Source: Niebla homalea (taxonomy: Eukaryota; Ascomycota; Lecanoromycetes; Lecanorales; Ramalinaceae). Taken from it: a stretch of DNA of 64,000 nt. The DNA is taken from contig JAHGAU010000009.1 in the NCBI GenBank assembly GCA_019925105.1, positions 1,612,001-1,676,000 on the forward strand. Direction: 5' to 3'. The notes under the pieces were generated by a model. It made no database searches. It had not been told where the DNA came from and saw only the letters and a program-made list of their open reading frames with translations. How positions within the stretch are numbered: position 1 is the first letter of the stretch; each line of letters opens with the position of its first letter. Positions 1-11,304 of this stretch are shown here, piece by piece. A program made the position numbers and the translations under genes.

Positions 1-816
1 TTGAACCCGTCTATTGACATTACGAAGATCCCCGTTGGAAATGCTGGGTGATAACAAAGTGATCAGCATACAACTCCTGCAAAGGGAGAATCGTCAGTCG
101 CAAGATCTTCCTAAACAAAGCCGAGACCTTCCTAAACAGAGGCAAAGTCGTCGTGTAAGCACAGAGCATGATATCGGTAGTTGTAGTCTTGTCAATTGTC
201 CCACAAGACCCTCTCATGAAAATTTGAATGAAGCTTGATAGTGGGTCAAAGAAATGTGGGGATGCAGCAGGAAGGAGAATACCCGCACGAGACCATCAAA
301 GGAAACCGATTGGCTTATGGCTATTGGGGAGTGCAGGAATGCGCGGATTGACTTTTCTCCCTCGCTGGTAAGATAGCGTGGTAACAACACCGTAGTCCGC
401 ATCTTTTATTCTGACTGGCAACGTAATCCCCAAATCCTACCTGGTGGTAACAACAATGTCCAACGCAATCGAGGTACTTTCGACCATGGACTTCATAATG
501 AGCGTTCTTTGGCTTCCGCGGATTTCCGATTGGACTTCAAAGATTTCAATGGCTGAGGCCACTCAGACATTCTCTGTAAATACTGCAGGGGACCCTTCCA
601 GCAGCAGTGTAGAAGGTGAGAAGGTGTGAATGGGAGGAGGATTATCAATATCTCAGCGGCGATTTCGAAAATCAATGGGCCAGCCGCGCCCGTTTGTCAT
701 GCTGCAAACGACATCGCGGGAGATGTAGCAGACCACGCATCCAAAATTGAGCCTTCAACAGGAAGCCTTAGTGATGGGAGGCGATAGGAACGGGCAGATA
801 ATCATGACCCTCTCAT

Positions 817-2102
817 TTGGAACAGTCCATGTTGAAAGGAGACGCGAAGATCATCACCGCACTCCATGATTATCTGAGCCCAAAGCCTGGGAAAGACATT
901 AGGCATCCCGCACCAAATTGCAAGTCCGCACCAAGAATCCCGCACACAAGTCCGCACCAAAATGTAAGTCCGCACCTAAATGCAAGTCCGCACCCAAAAA
1001 GTCCGCACTTAAATTGCAAGCCCGCACCAAAGAATCCCGCACACAAAAATCAATCCCGCACCCAAAAACCAATCCCGCACCCAAATCTAGGTAAGTCCGC
1101 ACCAAAGAATCCCGCACACAACACCCAAATCCAAGTCCCGCACCAAAAGAATCCCCCATACAAAAAGCAAATCCCACACCAAAACAATCCCGCACCAAAA
1201 TACAATCCGCACAGCCCCTTGCAAAAATCATACAACTAACGTCAATGCTGCATAATGCTCCACTGCTATGGGTATCCCACCATGGTTATAATCGGCCCCG
1301 CCGTTAATTCTGTTCCAGCGTCGACGACATTGAGGACTGTTCAAGACTCCGTGGTGGATTTCCCAGTGCCCATATGGTCTCCGGTATCGCACAAACAATC
1401 AATTGCGCCAACTACGTCTACTTTCGAGCGCAGCAGCAGATAATGAAGTTCAATGACTCGTCAACAGAATTGTAAATCTTCGATGAGGAGATTTTGGATC
1501 TCCACCACGGCCAAGGGATGGCACCTATACTGGAGGGAGACGTTGATTCTACTCAGCGAAGAAGAGTATCTAGACATGGTCTTTAACAAGACTAGAGGTC
1601 TCTTCCAATTGGGAAAATAGATTGATGATGCTGAACAGCCATCGATATCTCGATCTGCTCCCATTCACGAACCTCCTGGGCATGGTGTTTTAGATTCAGG
1701 ACGACTACAAGAAACTTACCTGTCATCGTGTAAGTGCTTGTCAGATTTGATCGAAAAGTCAGCAACGAGAAACGTGATAAAGGAACCACCTTTTTCTGGT
1801 GAATAAGTGAGACAAAGGGGTACTGCGAGGACTTGACCGAGGGATAGTTCTCGTTTCCCATTATCCACGCCATGCGAGGGAGTCCCACGGCGAACAACGA
1901 GATCTTGAATATCCTCGAGTCAAACGCCGAAGACGACGCCATCAAGGAGCATGCAGTGAACTACGTGCGAGATGTCACAAATTCCTTCAATTACACCCAG
2001 GAAAGGCTCTCCAGTCTACACTCCGAATCTAGGCGTGCAATGGAAGACTTGAGGATACCGAACGAGGCCATGCAAGTCATTCTGCACAGACTAGTAGTAT
2101 AG
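817..2102 (+). pseudogene. Decayed geranylgeranyl-diphosphate-synthase-like gene
   Basis: Successive blocks on the plus strand translate to a trans-isoprenyl diphosphate synthase, the enzyme family that condenses isopentenyl diphosphate with allylic diphosphates. I see the N-terminal DYLSPKPGKDIR block (about 862-900), MLHNAPLL (1246-1269), the first aspartate motif DDIED (1323-1337), an LHHGQGM-like block (about 1500), LYWRETL and EEEYLDMVFNKT (about 1530-1593), NLLGMVF plus the second aspartate motif IQDDYK (about 1664-1711), CEDLTEG/FSFPIIHAMR (about 1822-1880) and a normal C-terminus ending at 2102. In-frame stops lie at 1473, 1618, 1691 and 1845 at positions the family translates, and there are frame changes near 1519 and 1640. 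An array of short repeats (898-1215) replaces the roughly 30 residues expected between GKDIR and MLHN. Some stops could be unrecognised introns, but the conserved residues right beside them argue for a dead gene. Confidence 0.75.
898..1215 (-). repeat. GTGCGG short-repeat array 1 (inside the GGPPS pseudogene)
   Basis: CCGCAC recurs about every 10-25 bp on the plus strand in two alternating contexts, GTCCGCACCAAA and ATCCCGCACACAAA. The spacing is irregular, so this is a mosaic rather than a clean satellite. The unit lacks stop codons in several frames, which creates long spurious reading frames on both strands. The array sits where coding sequence is expected in the surrounding isoprenyl-synthase remnant. 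Confidence 0.85.
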
Positions 2103-3310
2103 AAGCGAGGTGGTTTGGGCAATCTTATTACGATCTCAGGCCTCTACAGGTAAACACCCTCGTTACTGCTTGTTCATCATCAGACTCGAGCAGTCCTGCT
2201 AAGACGAAGCCGTCTGGTAGACATGGAAGCTGAGTATCATAAGCTGTGGGGCTTGGATAATCGAAGGCCTGAAATATGATTGCATGCAGAGACCAAGTTG
2301 AGGTGACTTTGAGCTAGGATGAATGGTCACTTACGAAATGATCGGCTCCAGAGACGAGGATTAAAGCACCTTTTGAGCAGGCAAGGTTGTCTCGGAATGC
2401 ATCTAGCCTTCTTCTTGATTTCCTGTTCATTAGACACGCTCAGGAGTACCTTGATGCTCTAAATTGGTTGGCGTTGATATCCTAGTGTGACGATTCCAAT
2501 AGCTTGCAAGCATAGCGCCTACATATTCCTTCACTCCTGATCTCAACTCCAAATCAGGTCTCCCATTGGGCGCAGTAAGTACAATGAGCAGCATCTCAAA
2601 ACGCTCCCATGGATGTGTTCAGAGGCGTCTCACTTGCGACCTATCTTAAAGCAGCCCATCCATCCTCATGCTCGATAAATGTTCCCAACGCACCATTCAA
2701 GAAGATACCCGTATGCATCCCATCATTGTCTGTGCTCGCGCCTGCTCTCGCTGTATCTTACCACAGCATTTGCTTGTCCCAAGTGACCACCATCAAGCGA
2801 TACCATCTCCACCCGTTCCAAAAAACCCAGCAGGATCGCATATCCTCGCCTCGGCCACAGAAAGCCCCGACGGCCAGGTCGCACCTCAAGTGCTGATATC
2901 GACTGGGGGTAAAGGACGAAGTGGGCGCGATCCTGCCGAGGTACAGTCACTCCTGACGAGCTATTTGGATAGGATGCTGTAGTGGCATTTGAATATGATG
3001 CCACTGCCATGGATGATTCGATGCTGTGATTCAATGCTGTGATTCATAGGATCTAAGGTACTTCCTTACGGAGGATTGTGATATCTTTGTGACGAATCTT
3101 ACTAAAGGGTAGGGAAAAGAGATCGAAAAGTATTCGTTGGGGAAGCAAGGCTCGGTCGGTGGTTGGCAGAATATGACTGCCTGGCCAACGAGGAGGCACG
3201 GGAGGGTATCTGATGATGATGCTTCGTGATACCCACATATGGGTCCTGAACGAGGTGTTATGGAGAGTGTTGTAAGAGTATTATCGTATGAGACGAATCC
3301 AAGATTTTGA
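2103..3310. other. Gap: no gene recognised
   Basis: This is the region between the isoprenyl-synthase relic and the 3' end of the DUF1479 gene. It holds only short overlapping reading frames without recognisable motifs. I see no tRNA-like structure and no clear repeat apart from a small duplication of 'gattc.atgctgtgattca' near 3015-3045. Confidence 0.5.
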
Positions 3311-4828
3311 TCAACCAAATCCAAGAATTTCGTTGCATTTCTCCAGCGTCGCTCTTTCACTCTCTCGCAGACCCTTCTGCTCACTGCCGAATCTAGCAAG
3401 GCCCATCGCCTGCTTTGCTTCTGTCCCGATGTTCTGCATGACAAAGTCCGGTGTCAGTCGCCCGATGTGCTGAGACTCGCCTTCACCGGAAGGAAAGTCT
3501 GGACCTGGTAGTCCCTCGGAAAACGCTTCTCTTTGGCGAGCAAGATACTCGGCATTGGCCTCTGTTAACGGACATGCTGGGATGTATAGAGCGCTAGAAT
3601 CACTGCTGCCAGCGTGCACCTTGTCAACGGCATGAATGGTATCACAGTGCCACGCAACATAGTCACCCGGATTCACAGTGGGTGCATGCACCATCGTATG
3701 CTCCAAATCCAAATGCGGATGAAGCACCTCATTCAATTCCTGGCAACTCGCCGGCACAGCCCCTTGAAGCAACGAGGAGCTCTCCTCCTCCATCACCCAA
3801 TTCCCCGGCCTCAAAAACTCTTCCCCACAAACCGCTGTACTCTTCGGCTGAAAGAACGGCCGTAACAAATAGTATGCAGTCGCCTCCCTAAACAACGGAT
3901 TCACCATCAAATGCCCCTCGCCCCCAGCGGTCTCACTCATCGCCATCCACCCCTGAAACATTCGGAACATACTGCACCCACCGGCCCCATTATACAGATC
4001 CGACACCACCGGCAACCTGCAACTAGCTTCCCACGGATCGTAATCTTCCCACCCCCCCTTAAAAATTGTGTCGTAGACCCCACCCCTCCCATACCCCTCT
4101 CTTTCCCACCTCTCGCAGCTCCCGCCATCGACATGCGGGCCCAGCGCGAATCCCGCATCTCCCGGCCGACGAATCCGCAAACGATCAGCGTACGCGACCG
4201 GATGCGCCGTCGACACCAACGCTGCTTCACCGTCGGAATGCCAATGCCCCATCAAAAACGCTTGCGCCCGAATCACATTCGGATGTGCCCGCGCCAGCAC
4301 CTGACTCGGCGACCAATACAACTCCCATACCGCCGGTTCTTCCGCCGGGAAGCCCCGAGTGGTGGAGGCGTTGTTGCGTATGTAGCGCTGCACCAGCTCT
4401 TTCCAGCCCAGCGCCTCGGATTCCGTGACGACGTTGCGGATGACGGCGCAGCCGTGTTTGTGCAGGCGGTCGCGGAAGCTGGTGAGGGCGGGGACGTTGC
4501 GGTGTGCGATGTCGGAGAAGGAGATGCTGGGGATTATGGAGGAGCCCGACGCGCGGATGGTGTTGGTGGAGGTAAGGAGAGAGGCGAGCAGGCGGGACCA
4601 GCTGGCTTGGATGGCGGGGGCGTTGTGGGCGATGAGCTGGCGTTTTAGGGCGGCGAAGCGCGGGGGGAGGGGTTGGGTGGAAGTGTTGGAGAGGCTGGGG
4701 AAGACGGAGGAGATATCGCCGGTGGGTTTTGGCGGTTGGGATGTGGAGGGCGAGGTGAAGTTGCGGCTTGTCCTAAGTCGTGGCGAGGGGATTAGGCGTG
4801 ATATTGCCTTATTCCCTAACTTCGACAT
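3311..4828 (-). CDS. DUF1479-family (YbiU-like) putative Fe(II)/2-oxoglutarate oxygenase
   Basis: Single-exon gene encoding 505 residues, with ATG at 4828 and stop at 3311. The protein matches the DUF1479 family, whose double-stranded beta-helix fold resembles non-haem iron, 2-oxoglutarate-dependent oxygenases. Visible landmarks are CAVIRNVV (around residue 130), RRPGDAGFALGPHVDGGSCERW (H-x-D, two putative iron ligands), GGWEDYDPW, and the later HCDTIHAVD, which can supply the distal histidine. The N-terminus up to about residue 55 is rich in Arg, Ser and Pro and could be a mitochondrial presequence, though this is only compositional. The substrate is unknown for fungal members. The gene is transcribed towards the isoprenyl-synthase relic and lies 519 bp downstream of RPB10. 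Long plus-strand frames over this gene are GC-rich shadows. Confidence 0.85.
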   Translation of the reverse strand: MSKLGNKAISRLIPSPRLRTSRNFTSPSTSQPPKPTGDISSVFPSLSNTSTQPLPPRFAALKRQLIAHNAPAIQASWSRLLASLLTSTNTIRASGSSIIPSISFSDIAHRNVPALTSFRDRLHKHGCAVIRNVVTESEALGWKELVQRYIRNNASTTRGFPAEEPAVWELYWSPSQVLARAHPNVIRAQAFLMGHWHSDGEAALVSTAHPVAYADRLRIRRPGDAGFALGPHVDGGSCERWEREGYGRGGVYDTIFKGGWEDYDPWEASCRLPVVSDLYNGAGGCSMFRMFQGWMAMSETAGGEGHLMVNPLFREATAYYLLRPFFQPKSTAVCGEEFLRPGNWVMEEESSSLLQGAVPASCQELNEVLHPHLDLEHTMVHAPTVNPGDYVAWHCDTIHAVDKVHAGSSDSSALYIPACPLTEANAEYLARQREAFSEGLPGPDFPSGEGESQHIGRLTPDFVMQNIGTEAKQAMGLARFGSEQKGLRESERATLEKCNEILGFG

Positions 4829-5347
4829 CTTGGAGTTTTGTGTGCCGAAGCATATCTTTTAGGGATTTGAATCGTGACGAGTCTTAGAGTAACTACCTTT
4901 CTAATGTGAAATAAGATTGTGCGGACTAGGTGGAACGGACGAAGCCAAGATTCTGGATGGACGGCAACATGCCTAAAGTGATCACACTGGTCTACAATGT
5001 CCACATGAATGATTCAAAGAGGCTCCATTCGAAGAGTCTCAATTGCAACTCAAGATTGAGCATGAGAGTATAATTGTGAATTTGATTCACTCTATAGAAT
5101 CCTGATTCCAAGCCTTTGGGTATAATGCAAGCCTGCGCCATGACAGACAAGTGTCCTAGATATTGTGACTCCTCATTTCCACTAGCGTCTTATAAGCCTG
5201 CCATGCTGTCTATTGCAGCATTTCAATCCACCTTCCCCACACATAGATTGAAGCTTCCTGAGGCTTTGAGGCGGTCGGCATCCCACCCTCTCCACATCCA
5301 TTTTTGCATAGATTTTGACGTGATTCATCGGGGCCTTCAACTTTCCT
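4829..5347. other. Gap between RPB10 3' end and DUF1479 start
   Basis: Presumed promoter of the DUF1479 gene plus the 3' untranslated region of RPB10. I see no further gene, RNA or repeat. Confidence 0.5.
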
Positions 5348-5736
5348 TCATGGCATGTTTTTTGATCTGTCTCGCTCCGCGGGGTTGTATCTGCGCATAC
5401 TGTTAATAGTCGTACACTAGATTCTTGCCGTGGCCAGTACTTCAGTAGCTTCTCGATCAGGTCCACGTGGGTCATGATCATTCGGCGGCAGCAGTAGCGT
5501 TTACATCCAAGCTTGTCCATAGCATCACTGCGAGGAAGGCATGTCAGAATCGATGCAGAGCCACCTCGATGGCTTAGACATACCCATCAGGCACGTTCTG
5601 ATCCAACAGCTTGAGATATTCCTCCCACATGTCTCCAATCACCTAGCAGTCAATAACTGTCAGATTCTAGTTCTGCCAGATTCTTCAGAGGATTATCCAC
5701 CTTGCCACATGAGAAGCAGCGCACAGGGATAATCAT
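5348..5736 (-). CDS. RPB10: RNA polymerases I/II/III shared subunit Rpb10 (RPABC5)
   Basis: Four exons on the minus strand: 5736-5701, 5642-5584, 5527-5441 and 5390-5348. Joined they give 75 codons including the stop (74 residues), the usual size for this zinc-binding subunit shared by all three nuclear RNA polymerases. The N-terminus [12 protein letters not shown] carries the first CX2C pair. [23 protein letters not shown] carries the second cysteine pair and the family signature. The tail [14 protein letters not shown] is typical of fungal Rpb10. Introns of 58, 56 and 50 bp have GT-AG ends (gtggat/ctag, gtatgt/gcag, gtactg/gcag), and all junctions keep phase. The gene is head to head with UTP17 across about 270 bp. 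It is easy to miss because no exon exceeds 90 bp. Confidence 0.95.
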
Positions 5737-6008
5737 GTTGCAGCGTCCCGTCTTGGTTGAATGAGAAAAGAAATAGATGGTTGTTGTGCTTCACGAGCTA
5801 AAAGCAAACCATACTAGCGCCCAATAATAAGCTTAGATAACATTTCAAACCCTAAAAATCCCCACCAAGACCCAATGAAACCCTACAAAAACGTCAAGCA
5901 AACTTCTTTGGTTTCATATCAATTCCAATCCACCTACAGCACTGACTCCTGGACAGGTCTTACAGGCTAATCTGTTCTAACAGAGCTGCCTTGAGTAAAC
6001 CTACCGCC
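5737..6008. promoter_or_regulatory. Bidirectional RPB10/UTP17 promoter with two AAACCCTA boxes
   Basis: This 272 bp interval separates the start codons of two divergent ribosome/transcription machinery genes. AAACCCTAA occurs at 5847-5855 and AAACCCTA at 5878-5885, in the same orientation 31 bp apart. Such telomere-repeat-like boxes are bound by Tbf1-type factors in some fungi at ribosome-biogenesis promoters. Occupancy here is inference. Confidence 0.45.
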
Positions 6009-9000
6009 ATGGCGAAGAGAAAGCGTCATGCGAAGTCTGGTGAGATGGTAGATGGTGCGAACCACAAACGTGCGAAAGTTGAGGATTCTACTTCTGCCCT
6101 GGACGTGGGCTTCATTGATCTTGTAGGAAGTGGTCGGCAGAGCAAGGCGACCAAAACGAGCACGAAAGAACAGAAAGCTCCTCTCCAGGGTTCGCGTAAA
6201 AGCAAGCACGAAAGGAGAGCACTGAAGAAAGCAGAAGAGGGGGAGAAGGCCGGAATGGGCAAGAAACGCAAGCGGAACCACACCCAGAAGGAGGATGGAG
6301 AGGCCATCACACTCAGTAATTCAGGCAAAGCTCTTGCGGGGAAGGAGGAGAGTGAAGTGAGGGAGCTTTCGGAAGCTCACGACCTCATACGGCACATGAG
6401 CAAGAAGTCAAAGTCAAAGTCAAAACGAAGCAAGAAGAGCAAGGTCAGGTCTACCAAGGTGGAGGAAGCGGGTACAAGTGAGAATGCCTTTGAGCAGGCT
6501 GTGATTGCCAGCCGTCCTGAATGGAATGTTGCGCGCCCTACAGGGGGCCAGATGCTGGACGTAGATCCTGTTTTCTCGGAAGACGAAGAGTAGGTTGCTG
6601 AAATGCTTACTGTAGCCTGTGTGTAGCTGAACTTGATCAGATACATCTTGATTTCGTATCCTACTTATGTCGCAGTGTATGCTACAGCAACTTCTCTGCT
6701 TGTGCGTACACTTCGTGTTAAAAAAGGAGAAAGAGTTGCCGCCACTTGCCTATCACCCTTGGATCCCAAGAAAGGCTACATTCTCTCGACTTCTGGGCTC
6801 ATTGAGCACTGGGACTGGTCAGATGGCAAGAAAGTCGACTCCTGGAAATTGAATCGCGATTCAAGATCCCTCCGACTCAATAAACGAGGGGATGCAAGCG
6901 AGCAGGTTATAGCATACATCGTCCATAACAAACCGACCTGCCAGTTGTGCGCCTACAATCTCACGAGCACCGGACGGGTCTTGGAAGACGCGACTCGCCC
7001 GCTATTTACCCACGAGGCCGCTATCACATCCCTCAATGTTGTAGACGACGGAAAACAGATTGTCATGACTTCTGACGCCCAAGTGATACTCGGCACCTGC
7101 CAAGATCCCCACCCAGCCGATTTTCAATCACTAACATACGACTGGCACATTGTGACATGTCCTGACTGGATTTCCAGTATTGACGTGCGAGTAGGACCGG
7201 TTGAGAGTGACAAAAAAGGCCATCAGAGGAAACAAAGACCGTTTCAGAGCATTGATATTGCTTTGGGCTGCCTCAGAGGGTCCATCCATCTCTACCATGA
7301 TCTGCAGCACAAGCTCTACCAGCAACAGACATTATTGCGCACTGGCAAGACAGAGAACATTATATCACAAAGACTTCACTGGCATCGCAACGCTGTTCTG
7401 GCTGTTAAATGGTCTACAGATGGGAAATATATCATCTCTGGAGGCCAAGAGACCGTTTTGGTCATATGGCAGCTGGAAAGTGGCCGCAAAGATATGTTGC
7501 CGCATCTGGGCGCACCAGTGGAGAACCTCGTAGTATCTCCTCAAGGCTCATCCTATGCTGTTCGACTAGCGGACAACTCTGCAATGATTCTCTCGACTGC
7601 TGAAATGCGTCCTACTTTCAGTATCGCCGGCATCCAAATACCCACTATGGACTACTCTCCGAATGTACTCCCAATTCTACCCACGATTGATAATCCTCAC
7701 ACTCTTTCAGATCGTATTGGCAAAGTCTTCAGTCCGAAAAGTGTCTGTCCGATAAGGCCAGGCCAGCTTCTGATCGCTGTACCTCCTTACTGCGCATCTA
7801 GAAGCTCAACTATAATGAGCGAAAGTGCTTCGTACCTCCAGACGGTTGATCTGAGCTCAGGTCAGCAGCTATCTCGGCAAGCGCTTGTGAGGACAAAAGT
7901 GACCGACCTAAACATGGGACCTGAAGGAAACACCATCGGAGACCCGGACGTGACACACATCGCAACAAGCTATGATGGGAAATGGCTTGTAACCGCAGAC
8001 GAATGGGCGCCGCCTGCTCGGGATATCGAGTCGCTGACCTTTGATTCGGAGAAAACGCACGAGGAACAGATCTTCAGACAGGAGGTCCACCTCAAATTCT
8101 GGTCTTGGAACCAGGCCAGGGAGACTTGGGAGCTTGTTGCCAGAATTGACAATCCGCATTCGTCTTCGACTGGTAACGCATATGAACGTGGTCGTGTGAT
8201 CGCGCTGATTCCGGATTCAAGCGAAGTAGGCTTTGTCACATTTGGCGAAGATGGCTTTATCAAATCATGGCGCCCAGTCACTCGACGGCGTCACGGGAAC
8301 GATGTCAAGGGTAAAGACGGCGTCGGGCTGGCAAATTGGCGATGCAGCTTTGGCACCTTCGTTGTGAATCCCATTGAGGGAGACACCACTCAACCCGTTG
8401 CGAAACTCGCTCGTTCCCCTGACGGCTCTGTTATAGCTCTCAGCCTGCAGACCGAATGCGCAGCTCCCATCTACCTCCTTGACGGCTTCGACGGCTCCAT
8501 CAAAAGCGTGCAGACAGGTCTCTACTCCGCACCCCTCCTCGGTCTCGGTATCATCGATCGCTACCTCATCATCGTCGCGTGCGACCTCGTCGTCTGGGAC
8601 CTGGTCAATGACGAAGAACATTACCGCGTCAACCTAGAGCTGCTCCACCTTCCCCATCAAACGTTGACAGCGCATAGCCACTTAGCCATCAATCTCCACG
8701 ACAACACCTTTGCCATCGCGACGCCAGCGCAGGGTCACAGAGGCAAGGGCAAAGCAGGTTTGAAGAGCAATATCGCAATCTTTGACCCCTTTCAGGAGAA
8801 ACCGCTGTTTATTGACACCCTATTGCATGCCACTATCTCTCTTCAACCGGAGATTGGGGGCAGAGGGTACCATGTCATTGACTCTTTTGCAGAGATAAGA
8901 GCTATTACACCGCACATTTCATTACCTTCGCCACCTGCGGAAACAGCTGGCCTCCTCAGCCAAACGGCACATTCGAAAGGGTTGGACGAGCTGTTTGGTA

Positions 9001-9218
9001 GACCCTTGGAGGATCGGCCAAAGTTGTTGGCTGACGCACCGGAACGTAACGATGAGGGTGTTGAGAACGGAGATGAGGTTAAGAGGCCCGAGGGCAAGCT
9101 GGAGCAGTTCCAGGCGCTATTCGATCAGGCACCGAGTCATGCACTACCCTCAGTGGACGAGATATTCCGGCAGGTGATGGGGCTGTATGGTCGAAAGGAT
9201 CGTGCTGCCGTTGCGTAA
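6009..9218 (+). CDS. UTP17: SSU-processome WD40 protein Utp17/Nan1 (WDR75 homologue)
   Basis: Two exons, 6009-6589 and 6641-9218, separated by a 51 bp GT-AG intron (gtaggt...gatcag). Together they encode 1052 residues. I chose the ATG at 6009 because it has a strong context (ccgccATGG) and opens a Lys-rich, nucleolar-type N-terminus (MAKRKRH..., KKSKSKSKRSKKSK). After about residue 185 the protein becomes a WD40 protein: YATATSLLVRTL, then GLIEHWDW, VLAVKWSTDGKYIISGGQETVLVIWQLESG and VGFVTFGEDGFIKSWRP. The C-terminus, ending near PSVDEIFRQVMGLYG, is typical of Nan1/WDR75, a component of the t-UTP/UtpA complex that acts on pre-18S rRNA transcription and processing in the nucleolus. Yeast Nan1 is 896 residues; the excess here is mainly the basic N-terminus. 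Confidence 0.9.
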
Positions 9219-9444
9219 GGCTGCAGAGAGCAAGTGCTATTAAAGGGACTGATTCGAGAAAGCATTGCGAGATATTGTTGTTGATGGCACGGCTCTGATG
9301 AATTGAAAGGCTGCTTTACTGTACTCCAAGCTCATTCACGATGCTTGGCATAAGAACAATCGTACTACAATGATGTTTGGGCTCATCACACATGCTTGGC
9401 AAAGAAATCTCCACTGCCCGACACCCAGATAATGTTGAGACCTC

Positions 9445-10005
9445 TTGAGGGATTCACATTTTGGTGATTTTTGCATGTGGGATTCTTTGGTGCGGACTTG
9501 CATTTGGGTGCGGACTTGTGATTTAGGTGCGGGATTGATTTTTGGTGGACTTGTGTTTTTGGTGCGGGATTCTTGGTTTTTGGTGCCGGACTTGCAATTT
9601 GTGTGCGGACTTGCAATTTGTGTGCGGACTTGTACACAAAATAAGAAACCCGCACATAAAATAGAAAACCCGCACTAAAGAATCCCGCACACAAAATAGA
9701 AAACCCGCACACAAAATAGAAATCCCGCACACAAAAAGTCCGCACCAAAAATCAATCCCGCACCAAAAGAATCCCGTACACAAAAAGTCCGCACCAAAAA
9801 TCAATCCCGCACCAAAGCAAGTCCGCACCAAAGCAAGTCCGCACCAAAGAATCCCGCACACAAAATCAAGTCCGCACACAAATCCAAGTCCGCACCCAAA
9901 TTGCAAATCCGCACCAAAGAATCCCGCACCCAAATTGCAAGTCCGCACCAAAGAATCCCGCACCCAAATCACAAGGCCGCAAAAACACAAGTCCGCAGCA
10001 GCCTC
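9445..10005. repeat. GTGCGG short-repeat array 2, with an internal orientation flip
   Basis: From 9445 to about 9635 the repeat is in the GTGCGGACTTG/GTGCGGGATT orientation. From about 9640 to 10005 it is in the opposite orientation (CCCGCAC, GTCCGCACC). The switch lies at 'ggacttgtacacaaaataag', so the array is a large imperfect inverted repeat. The words are the same as in arrays 1, 3 and 4. Reading frames across it encode Gly/Cys/Ala/Asp-rich or Lys/Pro/Ser/His-rich nonsense and are not counted as genes. Confidence 0.85.
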
Positions 10006-10042
10006 GAAAGCCGGCGCATGGATTGCATGAATCTGTCCTGCA

Positions 10043-10560
10043 TCTACTCGTACTCAGTTGCACATCCCTCATCTACATCGCTCCTTGCCAAACATCGAGC
10101 ACCTCTTCCTGGTTGGCATCGCTGGTGGAGTGCCGTATAACAACTTGACTGGGCAGCAACTTGTGCCTGGTGATGTTGTCAGAACGACACTGCGAGGCAA
10201 CCATGGAGACCCAGCCTCTCCAAAATCTGCTCTAAGTGGTGCAGATGCTACGCTCGACGCATTCGAAGGGAAAATGGGCAAATGAGCATCCCTCGGCATG
10301 TAGAGACTTTGACGATTAAGTGACTTTACAAGCATGATGACTCAGTACTGCAAAGGTTGCTGCGACATAACGACGATGTCGAAATCTCGGGAGGATCGCG
10401 AAGTCGAACGTGCGAAAGACCGTCCACGTATACATTGTGTGACGATCGGCTCTTCCATGTTACCACAGCATGCGACTCAATCTGCGGAGTCATCATTCGA
10501 AAAGGAACGACGTCCTTTGCTTCAAGATGGGGGCCCGCTGGCATGATGGACAACCACCTA
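10043..10560 (+). pseudogene. Relic of a nucleoside-phosphorylase (PNP/UDP-like) domain
   Basis: A plus-strand segment around 10058-10185 reads SLPNIEHLFLVGIAGGVP followed by LVPGDVV. This matches the 'PN...LMVGIGGGVP...IRLGDVVVS' core of the purine/uridine phosphorylase-like domain that fungi often fuse to NACHT or ankyrin modules. Downstream, in another frame near 10420-10470, RPRIHCVTIGSS resembles the 'P.IHYG.IASGN' element of the same domain. There is no complete reading frame, and the segment is trapped between short-repeat arrays 2 and 3. I read it as a fragment. What it was fused to is not visible. Confidence 0.45.
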
Positions 10561-11304
10561 GCTCTGCTGAGGCGGGGGAATCAGTGATTACGCTGAAACC
10601 CATCGCAGGGCCTCCCTAACTGGACGAGACTACCGTCAGCGCCAGATTTGTTCCTTGATCCAGATATACAATCTGTGGCAGACTATCAGGAAGATGACCG
10701 GGTGCCTCCAACTCAACACCGCACAACCTCGCGGACGTGAACGACTCAAGCCTGCTTCACGAATTCCCCATAGTCAATACCGTGCAGATGAGAATTAATC
10801 ATGCTCGATACAGGAAGGTCCAGCACACGCTGGAAAGTCCAGATGCGCCACCCATTTTCTGTGTCACGTTTGGCGGAGAACCTTAGCCTTTGCAAAGGCA
10901 GCGTTCATGTTGGGCACTCGCCTGGCCTAATTCGCGGCAGATGTAAAGGCGCCGCTCATCTCGTGCGCCGTTGCGATGGCTTCAACCGTAATATCTATGC
11001 CAGCTTTGGTCATGATGCAGCCATCCATTTGCGCCTTTTCGGACGAGACCGGAGAGGGTTGCAGCCAAATTCATTCCACCCATCTCATACCCATTCCCCA
11101 CCCCGTGTTCTCTCTGGATCTTCGGTACCGTGGATTATTGAGATTTCCCCGTAGCAGTCATGGTTTGGACCAAGGTCGGCTTCGGTCGTCATCAGCCGCC
11201 AGTTCATAGGTACGCCTGTTTGCAACAACGGAGCGAGCCCAGCGATGTGCGTGTGGGGATCACCGATCAAGTCTCGGAGGAACATGGAAGGAATGGGATT
11301 GATT
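10561..11304. other. Gap between arrays: no gene recognised
   Basis: A minus-strand frame from 11285 contains a coding-like stretch (DLIGDPHTHIAGLAPLL, MNWRLMTTEADLGPNHDCYGEISI) that stops near 11088 and continues in another frame (MDGCIMTKAGIDITVEAIATAHE). It could be part of a decayed gene, but I do not recognise the family. Nothing else is evident. Confidence 0.4.

Noticed and set aside
898..1215. CRISPR-like array of short repeats
   Set aside because: Spacing and repeat words are irregular, there are no unique spacers, and the genome is eukaryotic.
3911..4648. 245-codon plus-strand frame
   Set aside because: Antisense shadow of the GC-rich DUF1479 gene, with Pro/Arg-rich nonsense composition.
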